Part shown: positions 8,366 through 16,621 of the stretch, in pieces
How positions within the stretch are numbered: position 1 is the first letter of the stretch
Layout: each line of letters begins with the position of its first letter
Assembly: GCF_018780565.1 (NCBI RefSeq)
Contig: NZ_JADMJN010000003.1
Location: 1-64,000 of the forward strand
DNA from: Rhodoferax sp.
GTDB lineage: Bacteria > Pseudomonadota > Gammaproteobacteria > Burkholderiales > Burkholderiaceae_C
Reading direction: 5' to 3'
Length of the DNA: 64,000 nucleotides
Position numbers and translations under genes: made by a program
Notes under the pieces: model-generated
The model's database searches: none
Seen by the model: only the letters and a program-made list of their open reading frames with translations
Told to the model about the DNA's origin: nothing

Positions 8366-9445
8366 TTATTGGAGGGGAGCCCATTCCGCAGCGGCTTGGG
8401 TCCACATGAAATTCAGCAAGGGCGAGGCGGCGACCGCATGGCTGCCGGCCATCAGTTCGTAGTAGCCGCTCTGGTTGTCGGCCATGGAGACCCGTGGGTC
8501 AAAGTCGATCACATGGCCCTTGGCATCGTGGAACTTGCGGCCATCAAAGCCGCGCTCGTGCAGCTTGGCGGTGGTGCAGCGTGCCACCATGAAATCGGCC
8601 AGCACCGTGCCCAGCAGGCGCCCCACCGCGCTGTCTACCGGGTAGTGCAGGCCGGCGACTGTGCGGTTGACGGCAATGCGCGCGGCCAGCCGCTCCAATT
8701 GCTCGCGGTACTTGCCGCCGTGCGGCAACAGCGATTGCAGCAGTGCGCAAGTCAGATAGGCTTCGGTGGCGTGGCCGCTGGGCCAGCTGGCGTGGCCGGG
8801 TGTGGGGATCATCGGCTGGATTTGGGGTGACAGATCGACCGGACGCTGGCAGGCAAAACCGTGCTTGAAGCGCATCTCGACGTGCGTCGCCAAGGACATG
8901 GCCAGGTCCAGCAGCTCCAGCGTGTATTTGTGGCGGTGCGCCGTCAAGCCGATGATGGAGGCCCAGAAGGCGCCCCCGCCATTGACTTGCGCCAGAATTT
9001 CAGCGCCCCGGTCCTCGCGCAGCTCGGCATAGTTGGCCACCAGGTCCAACTGCTGCTTGAAGATTTTCTCGGTGGGGCGCACCAGCCGCGCCAGCGCCAG
9101 GTCTTTGAGCGGCTTCTTGCCCAGGTCCACAAAGCCCAGTGTCATCGAGGTTTTGGCCTGGTTGACGTTGAAATGCAGGCCGGACAACAACTCCAGCTCG
9201 CACACCGCCATGCGCGGACCGACGGCCCAGTCGGCCAGGCGTTCGGCTTTGTCCAGCGGCGTGGGCAGGGTGGCGGGGAGGGTAGCGCCCTGGAAGGGGC
9301 CTACCAGGGCAGCGCGGTTTGTGGACAGGGCATGCGCTTCTACGGCCGGGTCCATGGCGTACCCGCCGCTATACCCGCCGCTATACCCGCCGCTATACCC
9401 GCCGCTATACCCACCGCTATACCCACCGCTATACCCACCGCTCAT
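8366..9445 (-). CDS. Vanadium-haloperoxidase/PAP2-like enzyme with N-terminal SGGY repeats
   Basis: A 359-residue protein with the full vanadate/phosphate-binding signature of the PAP2 and vanadium haloperoxidase superfamily: Lys194-x6-Arg201-Pro202, PSGH at 222-225, and Arg261-x5-His267-x3-Asp271. It could act as a haloperoxidase or a phosphatase; the long helical region before the signature favours the haloperoxidase group. Residues 2-29 are seven perfect SGGY repeats, which is not a signal peptide and is unusual for the family. An AAGGA ribosome site lies eight bases before the ATG. It lies between a cyclase gene (26 nt upstream) and a subtilase gene (9 nt downstream). Confidence 0.82.
   Translation of the reverse strand: MSGGYSGGYSGGYSGGYSGGYSGGYSGGYAMDPAVEAHALSTNRAALVGPFQGATLPATLPTPLDKAERLADWAVGPRMAVCELELLSGLHFNVNQAKTSMTLGFVDLGKKPLKDLALARLVRPTEKIFKQQLDLVANYAELREDRGAEILAQVNGGGAFWASIIGLTAHRHKYTLELLDLAMSLATHVEMRFKHGFACQRPVDLSPQIQPMIPTPGHASWPSGHATEAYLTCALLQSLLPHGGKYREQLERLAARIAVNRTVAGLHYPVDSAVGRLLGTVLADFMVARCTTAKLHERGFDGRKFHDAKGHVIDFDPRVSMADNQSGYYELMAGSHAVAASPLLNFMWTQAAAEWAPLQ
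9360..9443 (-). repeat. Seven 12-bp tandem repeats coding SGGY
   Basis: Seven head-to-tail 12-bp units (plus-strand TACCCGCCGCTA or TACCCACCGCTA) start every 12 bases from 9360. Four units have CGCC and the three nearest the start codon have CACC, so copies cluster by variant as expected for recent expansion. They encode residues 2-29 of the haloperoxidase-like protein and stay in frame with any copy-number change. Confidence 0.95.
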
Positions 9446-9471
9446 ATCATTTTCCTTTTAAATTGTTGAAA

Positions 9472-11319
9472 CTAATTTTCCGCGAGATTCAATGCGCGCA
9501 ACGCGATCACGCAACGTTGTCGCGTGACGCTGCTAGCGCTTCCAATCGCAAGATAGCTTGCAATTGTCAGTCCTGGTGTTTCTTGTAACAGAGAGTTCAA
9601 CGTGGTACGCGCCTCGCCTACCAATCCGGCTTCTACTTGCGCAGTGAGAAGTACTCGCAAGGTTGGAGCGTGATGTCGATTTGCTCTCAAGGATTGCCGA
9701 GCAAATGCAATTGCCTGAGCCTGTTCATTGACCGTCAATAGTGCCGCCGACAAAAGCATGTCGAAGTAGTATTTAAGTGGGTCAATAGGCGATAGTGCAT
9801 TGGCATACTCAACCTCAACAACCGCGTCTCTTGGCGCACCCCACATAGTGGAAAGAACGCTCTTGAATAACCATGCCATTGGTTCGCTTGGGTTTGAAGC
9901 CATTGATTGCTGAAGTCTTTGATTTGCTAGTTCTATGTTCCCGAGCAATTGACAATGTGCATGTCCTTCAATGGCAAGCGTTAGTGCGTTGCCCGGTTCA
10001 ATGTCGAGCGCTCGTTTAGTTTGATCAAGAGCCAACTGGGTGTCTTTTCCAGGCGCATCGCTCAACCCCCGGATGACCCGCATGATGTGCCACTTGGCTA
10101 GCCAAGCCCTCGGGGTTGCGATGCGGCCATGCCGTTCTATCAATGCTTCCAGGGTCAAGCGGCTGCGGTCGAAGTCGCGTACAGACGAACGATGCATCAT
10201 TGAAATACCGCCCAGCAGCAGAGAACTGCTGTCCAGTCGTGGCATCGGCTGCACCAGGGCTTGCTGAACCTCCGCATCGAGTAGCGCGCGCGATGTTGCT
10301 GCAGCAATCCCATTGAGTAGTTCGCTCTGGGTCTGCAATAAATCAAATGTCTCCCCTGACACACGATCAGCCCAGATGATTTCGTTGTTGCGTGTGTCCG
10401 CCAGCTCCGCCATGATCAAAATCTTGCCGCCGCTGGCGATGTAGCTGCCCGACAGCACGAACGAGGCATCCAGCCGCGACTCGACTTCTGGCATGGCGCC
10501 GGCTCGTCCCCGGAATGCGGTGGTGGACAGGCGTGAGATGACGCGAAGGTCCGGGCTACGCGAAAGTTGCCCAATGACACCATCGGCAATCAGCTCGCCA
10601 ATCACAAAATGCTCAGGCTCGTTGCTGCGCGCTTCAAACGGAATCACGGCAATGGTGGGCCGGAAGTCTGGTGCCAAAGTCTTGTTCGACGGTATCACCG
10701 GCGCATGCCCCACCGGCCCCACCCGGTAGGTGCGCACCGGTTCTTTGACGTGCTTGAGGTGGCATTCGCCCAGGTCTTCAATGTCGGCGTCCAGTGCTGC
10801 GGTCAAGCCGTCGCGCAGATCGGCGGACACCACCAGCTCGTCCGGGCCGGCGAGGGAACACAGGCGGGCGGTCAGGTTGACATCGCTGCCATAAATATCA
10901 TGCTGGTCGCTGACGAACTCCGCCACGTGCGCGCCCATGCGCAGGTGCATTTTTCGCTCGGAGGCAATGCCTTGGTTGGCCTGCTGGCTATAGCCCTGCA
11001 ACTCAAAAGCGGCTTTGGAGCAGCCCTGCGCGCTGGCAAACTCCAGCATCAGGCCGTCGCCCAGGCTTTTGACAATGCGCCCGCCATGCTGCGGCAGGAT
11101 GTGGTGCTCGGCCTGTGCCACCAGCTCGCGCCAGCGCTGCACAAAGTCGTCTTCGTCCAGCTCCATCAAGCGCACCGACTCCACCACGTCCATCACCATC
11201 AGCACTTTGGTGTGCCGGGGCTGGAAGTTGGGCAGGTCCGTCGCAGGGGGCGTCATTGCATCTTGATTGATTGGGACAACCTTCCATTCTGGCGGAAGTA
11301 TTGGCAGGCGGTGTGACAC
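9472..11319 (-). CDS. Class III adenylate/guanylate cyclase with TolB-like and TPR-type regions
   Basis: A 615-residue multidomain protein. Residues about 37-190 form a class III nucleotide cyclase domain: metal-binding Asp44 in MVMDVVES and Asp88 in KSLGDGLMLEF, and the later DVNLTARLCSLAGPDELVVS. Residues about 225-350 (AVIPFEARSNEPEHFVIGE) resemble the TolB/FlgO-like N-terminal fold often fused to cyclases. The remaining 250 residues are helical repeats of TPR type. No membrane segment is seen. The GTG at 11319 is the longest start, but no good ribosome site supports it; an ATG at 11256 is an alternative. First gene of the operon with the haloperoxidase and subtilase, suggesting cyclic-nucleotide signalling tied to those enzymes. 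Confidence 0.85.
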   Translation of the reverse strand: MSHRLPILPPEWKVVPINQDAMTPPATDLPNFQPRHTKVLMVMDVVESVRLMELDEDDFVQRWRELVAQAEHHILPQHGGRIVKSLGDGLMLEFASAQGCSKAAFELQGYSQQANQGIASERKMHLRMGAHVAEFVSDQHDIYGSDVNLTARLCSLAGPDELVVSADLRDGLTAALDADIEDLGECHLKHVKEPVRTYRVGPVGHAPVIPSNKTLAPDFRPTIAVIPFEARSNEPEHFVIGELIADGVIGQLSRSPDLRVISRLSTTAFRGRAGAMPEVESRLDASFVLSGSYIASGGKILIMAELADTRNNEIIWADRVSGETFDLLQTQSELLNGIAAATSRALLDAEVQQALVQPMPRLDSSSLLLGGISMMHRSSVRDFDRSRLTLEALIERHGRIATPRAWLAKWHIMRVIRGLSDAPGKDTQLALDQTKRALDIEPGNALTLAIEGHAHCQLLGNIELANQRLQQSMASNPSEPMAWLFKSVLSTMWGAPRDAVVEVEYANALSPIDPLKYYFDMLLSAALLTVNEQAQAIAFARQSLRANRHHAPTLRVLLTAQVEAGLVGEARTTLNSLLQETPGLTIASYLAIGSASSVTRQRCVIALRALNLAEN

Positions 11320-11399
11320 TCATGCATCAGTATGCGCATCGATCTCCACACTGTTGTATCAACGCTGAAAAAAGCCCTTGCACAGCCCGTCTTGCGCAG

Positions 11400-12338
11400 T
11401 CAGTTGGCGGCAGCTTTGTACAAGCTGAAATTCGCGCAGGCGCCATAAAGAACGCCCGTTGAAACCAGGCCTATGGCCACGCATTCCACCATGCTGATAC
11501 CGTCCCCGGCAATCCAGCGGCCGAACAAGAGGGCCAGGATCGGCACGCAAGCCACCACCATGCTAAAGCGCTGGCTGCCCATTCTCACAACGATAAAACC
11601 CAGCAGTGCCACAAACAAAGCGCCAGCCCCCACACCTTGATACAGCACCTGAATGATCAACTCGGGCACCGGTGTGTCCATGATTCTGCTTTGCAGGGGC
11701 GAGGCCATATACCAGGGCACCACCACCAAGCCTGAATACACCGCAACCATCGCCGCGCCTTGCATTGGCGGCACCTGATTTTTTTGAATGTACACAAGGT
11801 AGATAGCGCCAAACGCAGAAGCACAGAGAAAAAGCAGGTCGCCCAACACTGTTTGTGGCGTGAACGCTGCGCCGCTGGAATTTAGCAACAGCACGACGGC
11901 GCCCAGCGCTATCAGTGCCAAGCTGGTCAACTGAATTCGCGATGGTGGCTGCCGGTAGAACAACCACGCCCACACCGCCACCCATACCGAAATAAAGCCA
12001 GGCCCCAAGGCCGATGCGTGGGCCGCCGGCGCAAACTGCAGGCCGATAACGGTTGTCAGGTGGGTGCCCCAGCCCTGGAAAAATGCCAGAAGAAAACCCA
12101 CGACCAGCAGGCGGCGCGACATCTCGCGCAGATGCATCAAGAAATAAGGCAAAAGGATGAGCCCGCCGATGCCGCAGCGCATCAGGATCAAGTCATAAGG
12201 GGTCAGCGTCTTGGTGACCGCTAGTCGGGTCACTGCGGGCGAGCTGGCCACAAGCAGGATGAAGGCGACCAGGGCCAGGTGGGTCTGCCAGCCGCTCGTG
12301 GCTGGGTTGGGGGCGGCGGTTGAAGAGTATGTGCGCAT
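11400..12338 (-). CDS. EamA/DMT family transporter
   Basis: About 312 residues with ten predicted hydrophobic helices arranged as two EamA repeats (drug/metabolite transporter superfamily). A membrane exporter of small metabolites; substrate unknown. The frame opens at 12404, but the ATG at 12338 (MRTYSSTAAP) is preceded by AAGG at good spacing and gives a normal cytoplasmic N terminus before the first helix, so it is preferred. It is 80 nt upstream of the cyclase gene on the same strand and divergent from the repeat-protein gene at 12471. Confidence 0.85.
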   Translation of the reverse strand: MRTYSSTAAPNPATSGWQTHLALVAFILLVASSPAVTRLAVTKTLTPYDLILMRCGIGGLILLPYFLMHLREMSRRLLVVGFLLAFFQGWGTHLTTVIGLQFAPAAHASALGPGFISVWVAVWAWLFYRQPPSRIQLTSLALIALGAVVLLLNSSGAAFTPQTVLGDLLFLCASAFGAIYLVYIQKNQVPPMQGAAMVAVYSGLVVVPWYMASPLQSRIMDTPVPELIIQVLYQGVGAGALFVALLGFIVVRMGSQRFSMVVACVPILALLFGRWIAGDGISMVECVAIGLVSTGVLYGACANFSLYKAAAN

Positions 12339-12470
12339 GGTGCCTTGGCCGATGGTCAGCCCGCAGTGTACCCATGCAAGGTGCGCAAGCGCTGTGCCAG
12401 ACATCGTCTGCTATATTCAGCGCGGTTGTCCGCTCGGGCGACCATCATTCAACAATGACAGGAGCATGCA

Positions 12471-12668
12471 ATGCAAAAAGTACAGACCGGTGACAAGGCA
12501 ATTTCCCCCGCAATCGCGGCCAACACACAGACGAAGGTCGTGCAAATGGGCGCTGGCGGATTTGTGACGCCAGCCGTCAAGGCGCATGTGCAGAAGAAGG
12601 TTGTGCAAATGGGTTCTGGCTTTGTGTCGCCCACTGTCAGGGCACATCTGCAAAAGAACGCGGGTTGA
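12471..12668 (+). CDS. 65-residue protein of three tandem repeats, unknown function
   Basis: A small basic protein made almost wholly of three repeats. Copy 1 (bases 12477-12533, 19 residues) starts KVQTGDKAISP; copy 2 (12534-12596, 21 residues) starts KVVQMGAGGFVTP; copy 3 (12597-12656, 20 residues) starts KVVQMGSGFVSP. The pattern is K-V-V-Q-M-G-x-G-F-V-x-P-x-V-x-A-H-x-Q-K. A clear AGGAG ribosome site lies ahead of the ATG, so it is very likely translated. No signal peptide, cysteine or membrane segment. It is followed after 28 nt by a larger gene, probably the same transcript. It could be a precursor peptide, a small binding protein or an antigen-like repeat protein; no family is recognised. 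Confidence 0.72.
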   Translation: MQKVQTGDKAISPAIAANTQTKVVQMGAGGFVTPAVKAHVQKKVVQMGSGFVSPTVRAHLQKNAG

Positions 12669-12696
12669 TTTTGCTTTGATGGGAGGCCAATAGCCT

Positions 12697-13479
12697 ATGC
12701 AGCCGGATACACCAAGCGATGATGACGTAACGGTAACGTTTCACCGGGTCTATCCGGCCGCAATCCCCCCGATGCGGGCGGACAAATCGGCCATGGGTAT
12801 CATGCCCACCATGGCGTTTCGCCATTGTGAGCCGATGCGCATGGCGTCTTCATTTGGTTGGTACATATTCCCGCCTGAGGACATCTTTTTGAAGTGGAAC
12901 GGGGCGGACGTTTTTTTCAAGCAGGATGACGAATGGGTGCCGCTGTCCAAAGCTTACCTGCCAGGGTTTGCGGAATATTGGGACGCGAATGCGCCCGAAG
13001 AGATGCAGGGTTTGGCCCCGCCATTTCTGTCTTGCCTTCCGGTGCGGGGCATTGTGCAGATTTGGTCAGGCTTGCTTTGCGGCACGCGTCCTGGCTGGAG
13101 TGTGCTGGTGCGACCGGTCGCCAATGTCCGTGGCAGCCATCTTTATTCGTGTTCTGAAGGTTTGGTGGAGTCGGACTCTTTCCATCCATTCCCGCTATTC
13201 ACCAACATCCAGTTGATCGCCACCGATGTGCCGATCGAAATTCCAAAGGGCGTGCCCCTGTTTCAAATTCAACCCTTGATGCGCGGCACCTATGGCGATG
13301 CCGCGCACCGCTATGAGGACCGTGAAGGAATGGGTCTCCTGGCCAACGGTGAACCCGCCATGTCCGAAGCCGATTGGGCGGGCTACCGCAAGACGATTCG
13401 GGTTGAGGTGGACGACGCGCCTGCCGAGTCGGGGCAATACACGGCTGCAACCCGTAAGCGCACGAAGCACGAGGATTAA
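12697..13479 (+). CDS. Uncharacterised protein, possibly DUF6065 family
   Basis: A 260-residue soluble protein with no signal peptide. Conserved-looking stretches are FGWYIFPPEDIFLKWNG near residue 50, FTNIQLIATDVPIEIPKG and PLFQIQPLMRG. These remind me of the DUF6065 family, but this is from memory and no biochemical role is known. A GGGAGG ribosome site lies 10 bases before the ATG. It is 28 nt downstream of the three-repeat small protein and followed by a terminator, so the two form a two-gene unit. Context suggests that it acts on or with the small protein (inference). Confidence 0.65.
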   Translation: MQPDTPSDDDVTVTFHRVYPAAIPPMRADKSAMGIMPTMAFRHCEPMRMASSFGWYIFPPEDIFLKWNGADVFFKQDDEWVPLSKAYLPGFAEYWDANAPEEMQGLAPPFLSCLPVRGIVQIWSGLLCGTRPGWSVLVRPVANVRGSHLYSCSEGLVESDSFHPFPLFTNIQLIATDVPIEIPKGVPLFQIQPLMRGTYGDAAHRYEDREGMGLLANGEPAMSEADWAGYRKTIRVEVDDAPAESGQYTAATRKRTKHED

Positions 13480-13503
13480 GCGCGGGCTCGTGCCCCGCTT
13501 TTT
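13478..13503 (+). terminator. Probable Rho-independent terminator
   Basis: A GC-rich hairpin (AAGCG, one bulged C, GGG pairing with CCC and CGCTT) right at the stop of the preceding gene is followed by five T residues. It would end the two-gene unit 12471-13479. Confidence 0.55.
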
Positions 13504-13537
13504 GCCGGGAACCCGGTCGCCGCCCCCTCCCCAGGTG

Positions 13538-13639
13538 TCATCGCTTGAACAACAGGTCTTCGGGTAGTGTGGCCTTGGCTGGCAGATCGCTCAGACCTTG
13601 AACTTGCGCATACAGCGGTGTGAAATCCGGCGCAGTCAT
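13538..13639 (-). CDS. Possible 33-residue ORF coupled to hppD
   Basis: The ATG at 13639 overlaps the hppD stop codon (ATGA arrangement), and the frame continues for 33 codons to a TGA. The peptide begins MTAPDFTPLYAQVQGL and ends LLFKR; it is not low-complexity. The overlap would allow translational coupling. It has no recognised family and could equally be a remnant of a longer gene or chance. Confidence 0.35.
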   Translation of the reverse strand: MTAPDFTPLYAQVQGLSDLPAKATLPEDLLFKR

Positions 13640-14727
13640 GCCGTCAGCGCACCGCGGCGTATCTGGTCCAGCTCCATGGTCTCGAACAGGGCCTTGAAGT
13701 TGCCCTCGCCAAAGCCTTCGTTGCCCTTGCGCTGAATGAACTCAAAGAAGATGGGGCCGAGCTGGTTCTCGCTGAAAATTTGCAGCAGCAGTTCGCCCGG
13801 TTTGCCATCGAGCAGGATGTTGCGTTGCTGCAGCGCGGTCACGTCTTCGCCATGGTTGGGGATGCGCTTGTCCAGCAACTCGTAATAGGTGTCGCTGGTG
13901 CTCAGCAGTTTGACACCACTCATCTGCAGGGCGTCCACGGTGTCCAACAAGTTGCTGGAGCCCAGCGCGATGTGCTGGATGCCTTCGCCGTGGTAACGGT
14001 CCAGGTATTCCTGAATCTGCCCCGGCTTGTCGTTGCCCTCTTCATTGATGGGGATGCGGATTTTGCCGCAAGGGCTGGTCATGGCCTTGCTTTTGACGCC
14101 GGTGCTCTGGCCTTCCAGATCGAAGTAGCGCACCTCGCGAAAGTTGAACAGACGCATATAAAAATCAGCCCACTCGGCCATGCGGCCGCGGTGCACGTTG
14201 TGGGTGAGGTGATCGATGTAGGTCAAGCCGTGGCCGACCGGGTTCAAGGCCTCTGACGCCTCAATGCCGGGCAGGGCTTCGAAGTCCACGTCGAAGAAGC
14301 CGATGTTGCCAATGTCGCCCTCTTTGGCGCCATTCTTGCCGCGCCAACGGTCCACCAGATAGATCAGCGAATCGCCAATGCCCTTGATGGCCGGGATGTT
14401 GAGCTCGCCCGGGCCCACCTTGCCTGCATAGCCAAAGGCACCCAGGTCCAGCGCGCGTTCATACGCGGCCTTGACGTCCTGCACGCGAAAGGCGATAGCG
14501 CAAATGCTGGGTCCGTGCAGGCGCGCAAAGCGCTGGGCAAACGAGTCCGGCTCGGCGTTGATGAGGAAGTTGATGCCGCCCTGTCGGTACAGGGTGACGT
14601 TTTTGTGCCGGTGTCTGGCCACGGGCCTGAAGCCCATGCGTTCAAACAGGGCGCCCATGGCGGCGGGGTCGGGGGCGGCGTATTCGATGAACTCAAAGCC
14701 ATCGGTTCCCATCGGGTTGTCCCACAT
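13636..14727 (-). CDS. hppD: 4-hydroxyphenylpyruvate dioxygenase
   Basis: A 363-residue non-haem iron dioxygenase of tyrosine catabolism, converting 4-hydroxyphenylpyruvate to homogentisate. Two vicinal-oxygen-chelate halves are visible. The iron ligands are the His in DHLTHNVHRG, the His in GIQHIALGS and the Glu in GELLLQIFSEN. The helix FFEFIQRKGNEGFGEGNFKAL near the C terminus is typical. Length is normal. The N terminus MWDNPMGTDG is typical of beta-proteobacterial homologues. No homogentisate dioxygenase is adjacent. An inverted repeat at 14752-14781 lies just upstream and may be its operator. Confidence 0.95.
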   Translation of the reverse strand: MWDNPMGTDGFEFIEYAAPDPAAMGALFERMGFRPVARHRHKNVTLYRQGGINFLINAEPDSFAQRFARLHGPSICAIAFRVQDVKAAYERALDLGAFGYAGKVGPGELNIPAIKGIGDSLIYLVDRWRGKNGAKEGDIGNIGFFDVDFEALPGIEASEALNPVGHGLTYIDHLTHNVHRGRMAEWADFYMRLFNFREVRYFDLEGQSTGVKSKAMTSPCGKIRIPINEEGNDKPGQIQEYLDRYHGEGIQHIALGSSNLLDTVDALQMSGVKLLSTSDTYYELLDKRIPNHGEDVTALQQRNILLDGKPGELLLQIFSENQLGPIFFEFIQRKGNEGFGEGNFKALFETMELDQIRRGALTA

Positions 14728-14751
14728 GTCGTTTGTCTCCAGTTGGGTGGC

Positions 14752-14781
14752 ACATAATGTGAGTGTGCGCTTGCATTATGT
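14752..14781. promoter_or_regulatory. Inverted repeat upstream of hppD, candidate operator
   Basis: Perfect 8-bp arms ACATAATG and CATTATGT are separated by 14 bases, giving a centre-to-centre distance of 22 bp (two helical turns). It lies 25 bp upstream of the hppD start codon, in the region where a promoter or repressor site is expected. No regulator gene of the Lrp or LysR type is adjacent. Confidence 0.5.
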
Positions 14782-14929
14782 TATGGGTATGCTGTTCAAG
14801 CATTCCAGCGTTCAAGATGGCCGAGCCAGCGTTGTTTTGGCGCGTGTGAAAGCGACGATGGCATTGCCTTTGTAAGTTAATGTTGGGATTGGGTGGCTTC
14901 ACCTAGGGAAAACCCTTATAGTTGGAGTC

Positions 14930-15664
14930 ATGATTGAAACCAAAGCTTTGATCAAGGCATCGCTGGACGCTGGCAAGGGGCTGTTGCGCCCGCCAGCGGA
15001 AGATGACCCGTCGTCTGCGAAGTCGAAGGTGCCGCCGGTTCTGGTGCCAATCCGTTCTCTGGGGGCGAACCATCGCGAGCGCATCGCCCTGCATTTGCTG
15101 GCTCTGGATGTGCACGATCGCTACCTGCGCTTTGGCTTTGCGGCGACTGATGAGCAAATTCAGCGTTATGTCGACGGCCTGAACTTCGAGCGCGACGAAA
15201 TCTTTGGTATTTACAACCGGCGCCTGGAGCTGATTGCCATGGCGCATCTGGCTTTTGAACCGGACAGCACCGTGGCGGATGCCTGCGCCGAGTTTGGTGT
15301 TTCCGTATCCAAATCGGCTCGCGGGCGGGGCTATGGTGCCCGCCTGTTTGACCGGGCTGCGATGCACGCGCGCAATGAGGGCGTGCACCGCATGTTGATC
15401 CACGCCCTGAGCGAAAACACCGCCATGTTGAAAATTGCCCGAAATGCCGGGGCCAAGGTGGAGCGGGACGGGTCTGAGTCTGAGGCGCTTTTGCATCTGC
15501 CACCGGCGACATTGGATACCCGATTGTCGGAGCTGGTGGCTGAGCACATGGCGCAGACCGATTACCAGATCAAGGTTCAGGTCAAGCAGTTTTGGGATGT
15601 GATGGCCGAGGTACAAGCCATCCGCCGTGATGCGCAGGACGCGCAACAGATCAGCCCCAAATAA
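14930..15664 (+). CDS. GNAT family N-acetyltransferase
   Basis: A 244-residue protein with a GNAT fold between about residues 40 and 190. The acetyl-CoA-binding motif is VSVSKSARGRGYGARLFDRA, matching the Q/R-x-x-G-x-G/A loop. The substrate is unknown. The flanking N-terminal 40 and C-terminal 50 residues are additional. It is the first gene of the plus-strand block leading into corC and lnt, with an 87-nt gap before corC. Confidence 0.8.
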   Translation: MIETKALIKASLDAGKGLLRPPAEDDPSSAKSKVPPVLVPIRSLGANHRERIALHLLALDVHDRYLRFGFAATDEQIQRYVDGLNFERDEIFGIYNRRLELIAMAHLAFEPDSTVADACAEFGVSVSKSARGRGYGARLFDRAAMHARNEGVHRMLIHALSENTAMLKIARNAGAKVERDGSESEALLHLPPATLDTRLSELVAEHMAQTDYQIKVQVKQFWDVMAEVQAIRRDAQDAQQISPK

Positions 15665-15751
15665 CACCGTTCAGCGGGCCGACATCCGCCGGTCATGGCG
15701 ATCCGCTATCCTAGAGGGTCGTAAACAACTGCATGTCCTGCTTACCTGGCT

Positions 15752-16621
15752 GTGTCAGACACCCAACCCGCGCGACTTCCTGACAGGGAAGACAAGCGCA
15801 CGTTCCTGCAAAAACTGGCGGAGTTTCTTCATCCCGGGCCCGATTCCGCGGCTGAGTTGATTGAAACCCTGGCCGAGGCCGAAGAAAACAACATCATTGG
15901 CGCCGAATCGCGCGTCATGCTCGAAGGTGTGATCCGCATGGCGGACATGACCGCCGGCGAAGTGATGGTGCCCGCCACGCGCATGGACATGGTCAATATT
16001 GGGGACTCCTACGATGTGTTGATGCATGGCGTGATCGACACGGCGCATTCCCGCTTCCCGGTGTACGAGGGTGAGCGCGAGAACATCATTGGCATCCTGA
16101 TGGCCAAGGACCTGCTCAAGCTCCAGCGCGCGCCGGAGCTCAATATCCGGGCCCTGCTGCGCCCCGCTGTTTTTATTCCCGAGACCAAGGGACTGAACGA
16201 TTTGCTGCGCGATTTTCGCGGCAACCGCAACCACCAGGCCATCGTGATCGACGAATTTGGCCGTGTGGCGGGGCTCATCACGATTGAGGATGTGCTGGAG
16301 CAAATCGTCGGCGAGATCGAGGATGAGTTTGACATTGACGAAGACGAGGGCGATATCTTTGGGCTGGCGGACCGCACTTACCGCGTCAGCGGGGATACCT
16401 CCATTGACCGGGTCAACGATGTGTTCTGCGTCAAGCTGTCCGCCGCGGACCCCGAGGATGAGTTTGACACCATCGGAGGCCTGATTGCCCATGAGATGGG
16501 GCACGTACCCAAGCGTGGCGAGCGCCACACCATTGCGGGGCTGGACTTTGTGGTGCTGCACACCAAGGGCGGTGCCGTGAAATGGTTCAAGGTTTCACCG
16601 GCGGCCGATGAGGCTGTTTGA
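15752..16621 (+). CDS. corC: CBS-domain protein of the CorC/YbeX family
   Basis: A 289-residue cytoplasmic protein with two CBS domains (about residues 60-190, starting AGEVMVPATRMDMV) and a C-terminal CorC_HlyC transporter-associated domain. The family is linked to magnesium/cobalt efflux and to rRNA and ribosome quality functions in Escherichia coli. The GTG at 15752 gives the typical N terminus MSDTQPARLPDRED. The gene overlaps the start of lnt by 14 nt; the corC-lnt pair is a conserved proteobacterial arrangement, so the two are probably co-translated. Confidence 0.9.
   Translation: MSDTQPARLPDREDKRTFLQKLAEFLHPGPDSAAELIETLAEAEENNIIGAESRVMLEGVIRMADMTAGEVMVPATRMDMVNIGDSYDVLMHGVIDTAHSRFPVYEGERENIIGILMAKDLLKLQRAPELNIRALLRPAVFIPETKGLNDLLRDFRGNRNHQAIVIDEFGRVAGLITIEDVLEQIVGEIEDEFDIDEDEGDIFGLADRTYRVSGDTSIDRVNDVFCVKLSAADPEDEFDTIGGLIAHEMGHVPKRGERHTIAGLDFVVLHTKGGAVKWFKVSPAADEAV

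Noticed and set aside
9360-9443. CRISPR-like array
   Set aside because: Units are 12 bp, directly adjacent without spacers and in frame within a gene.
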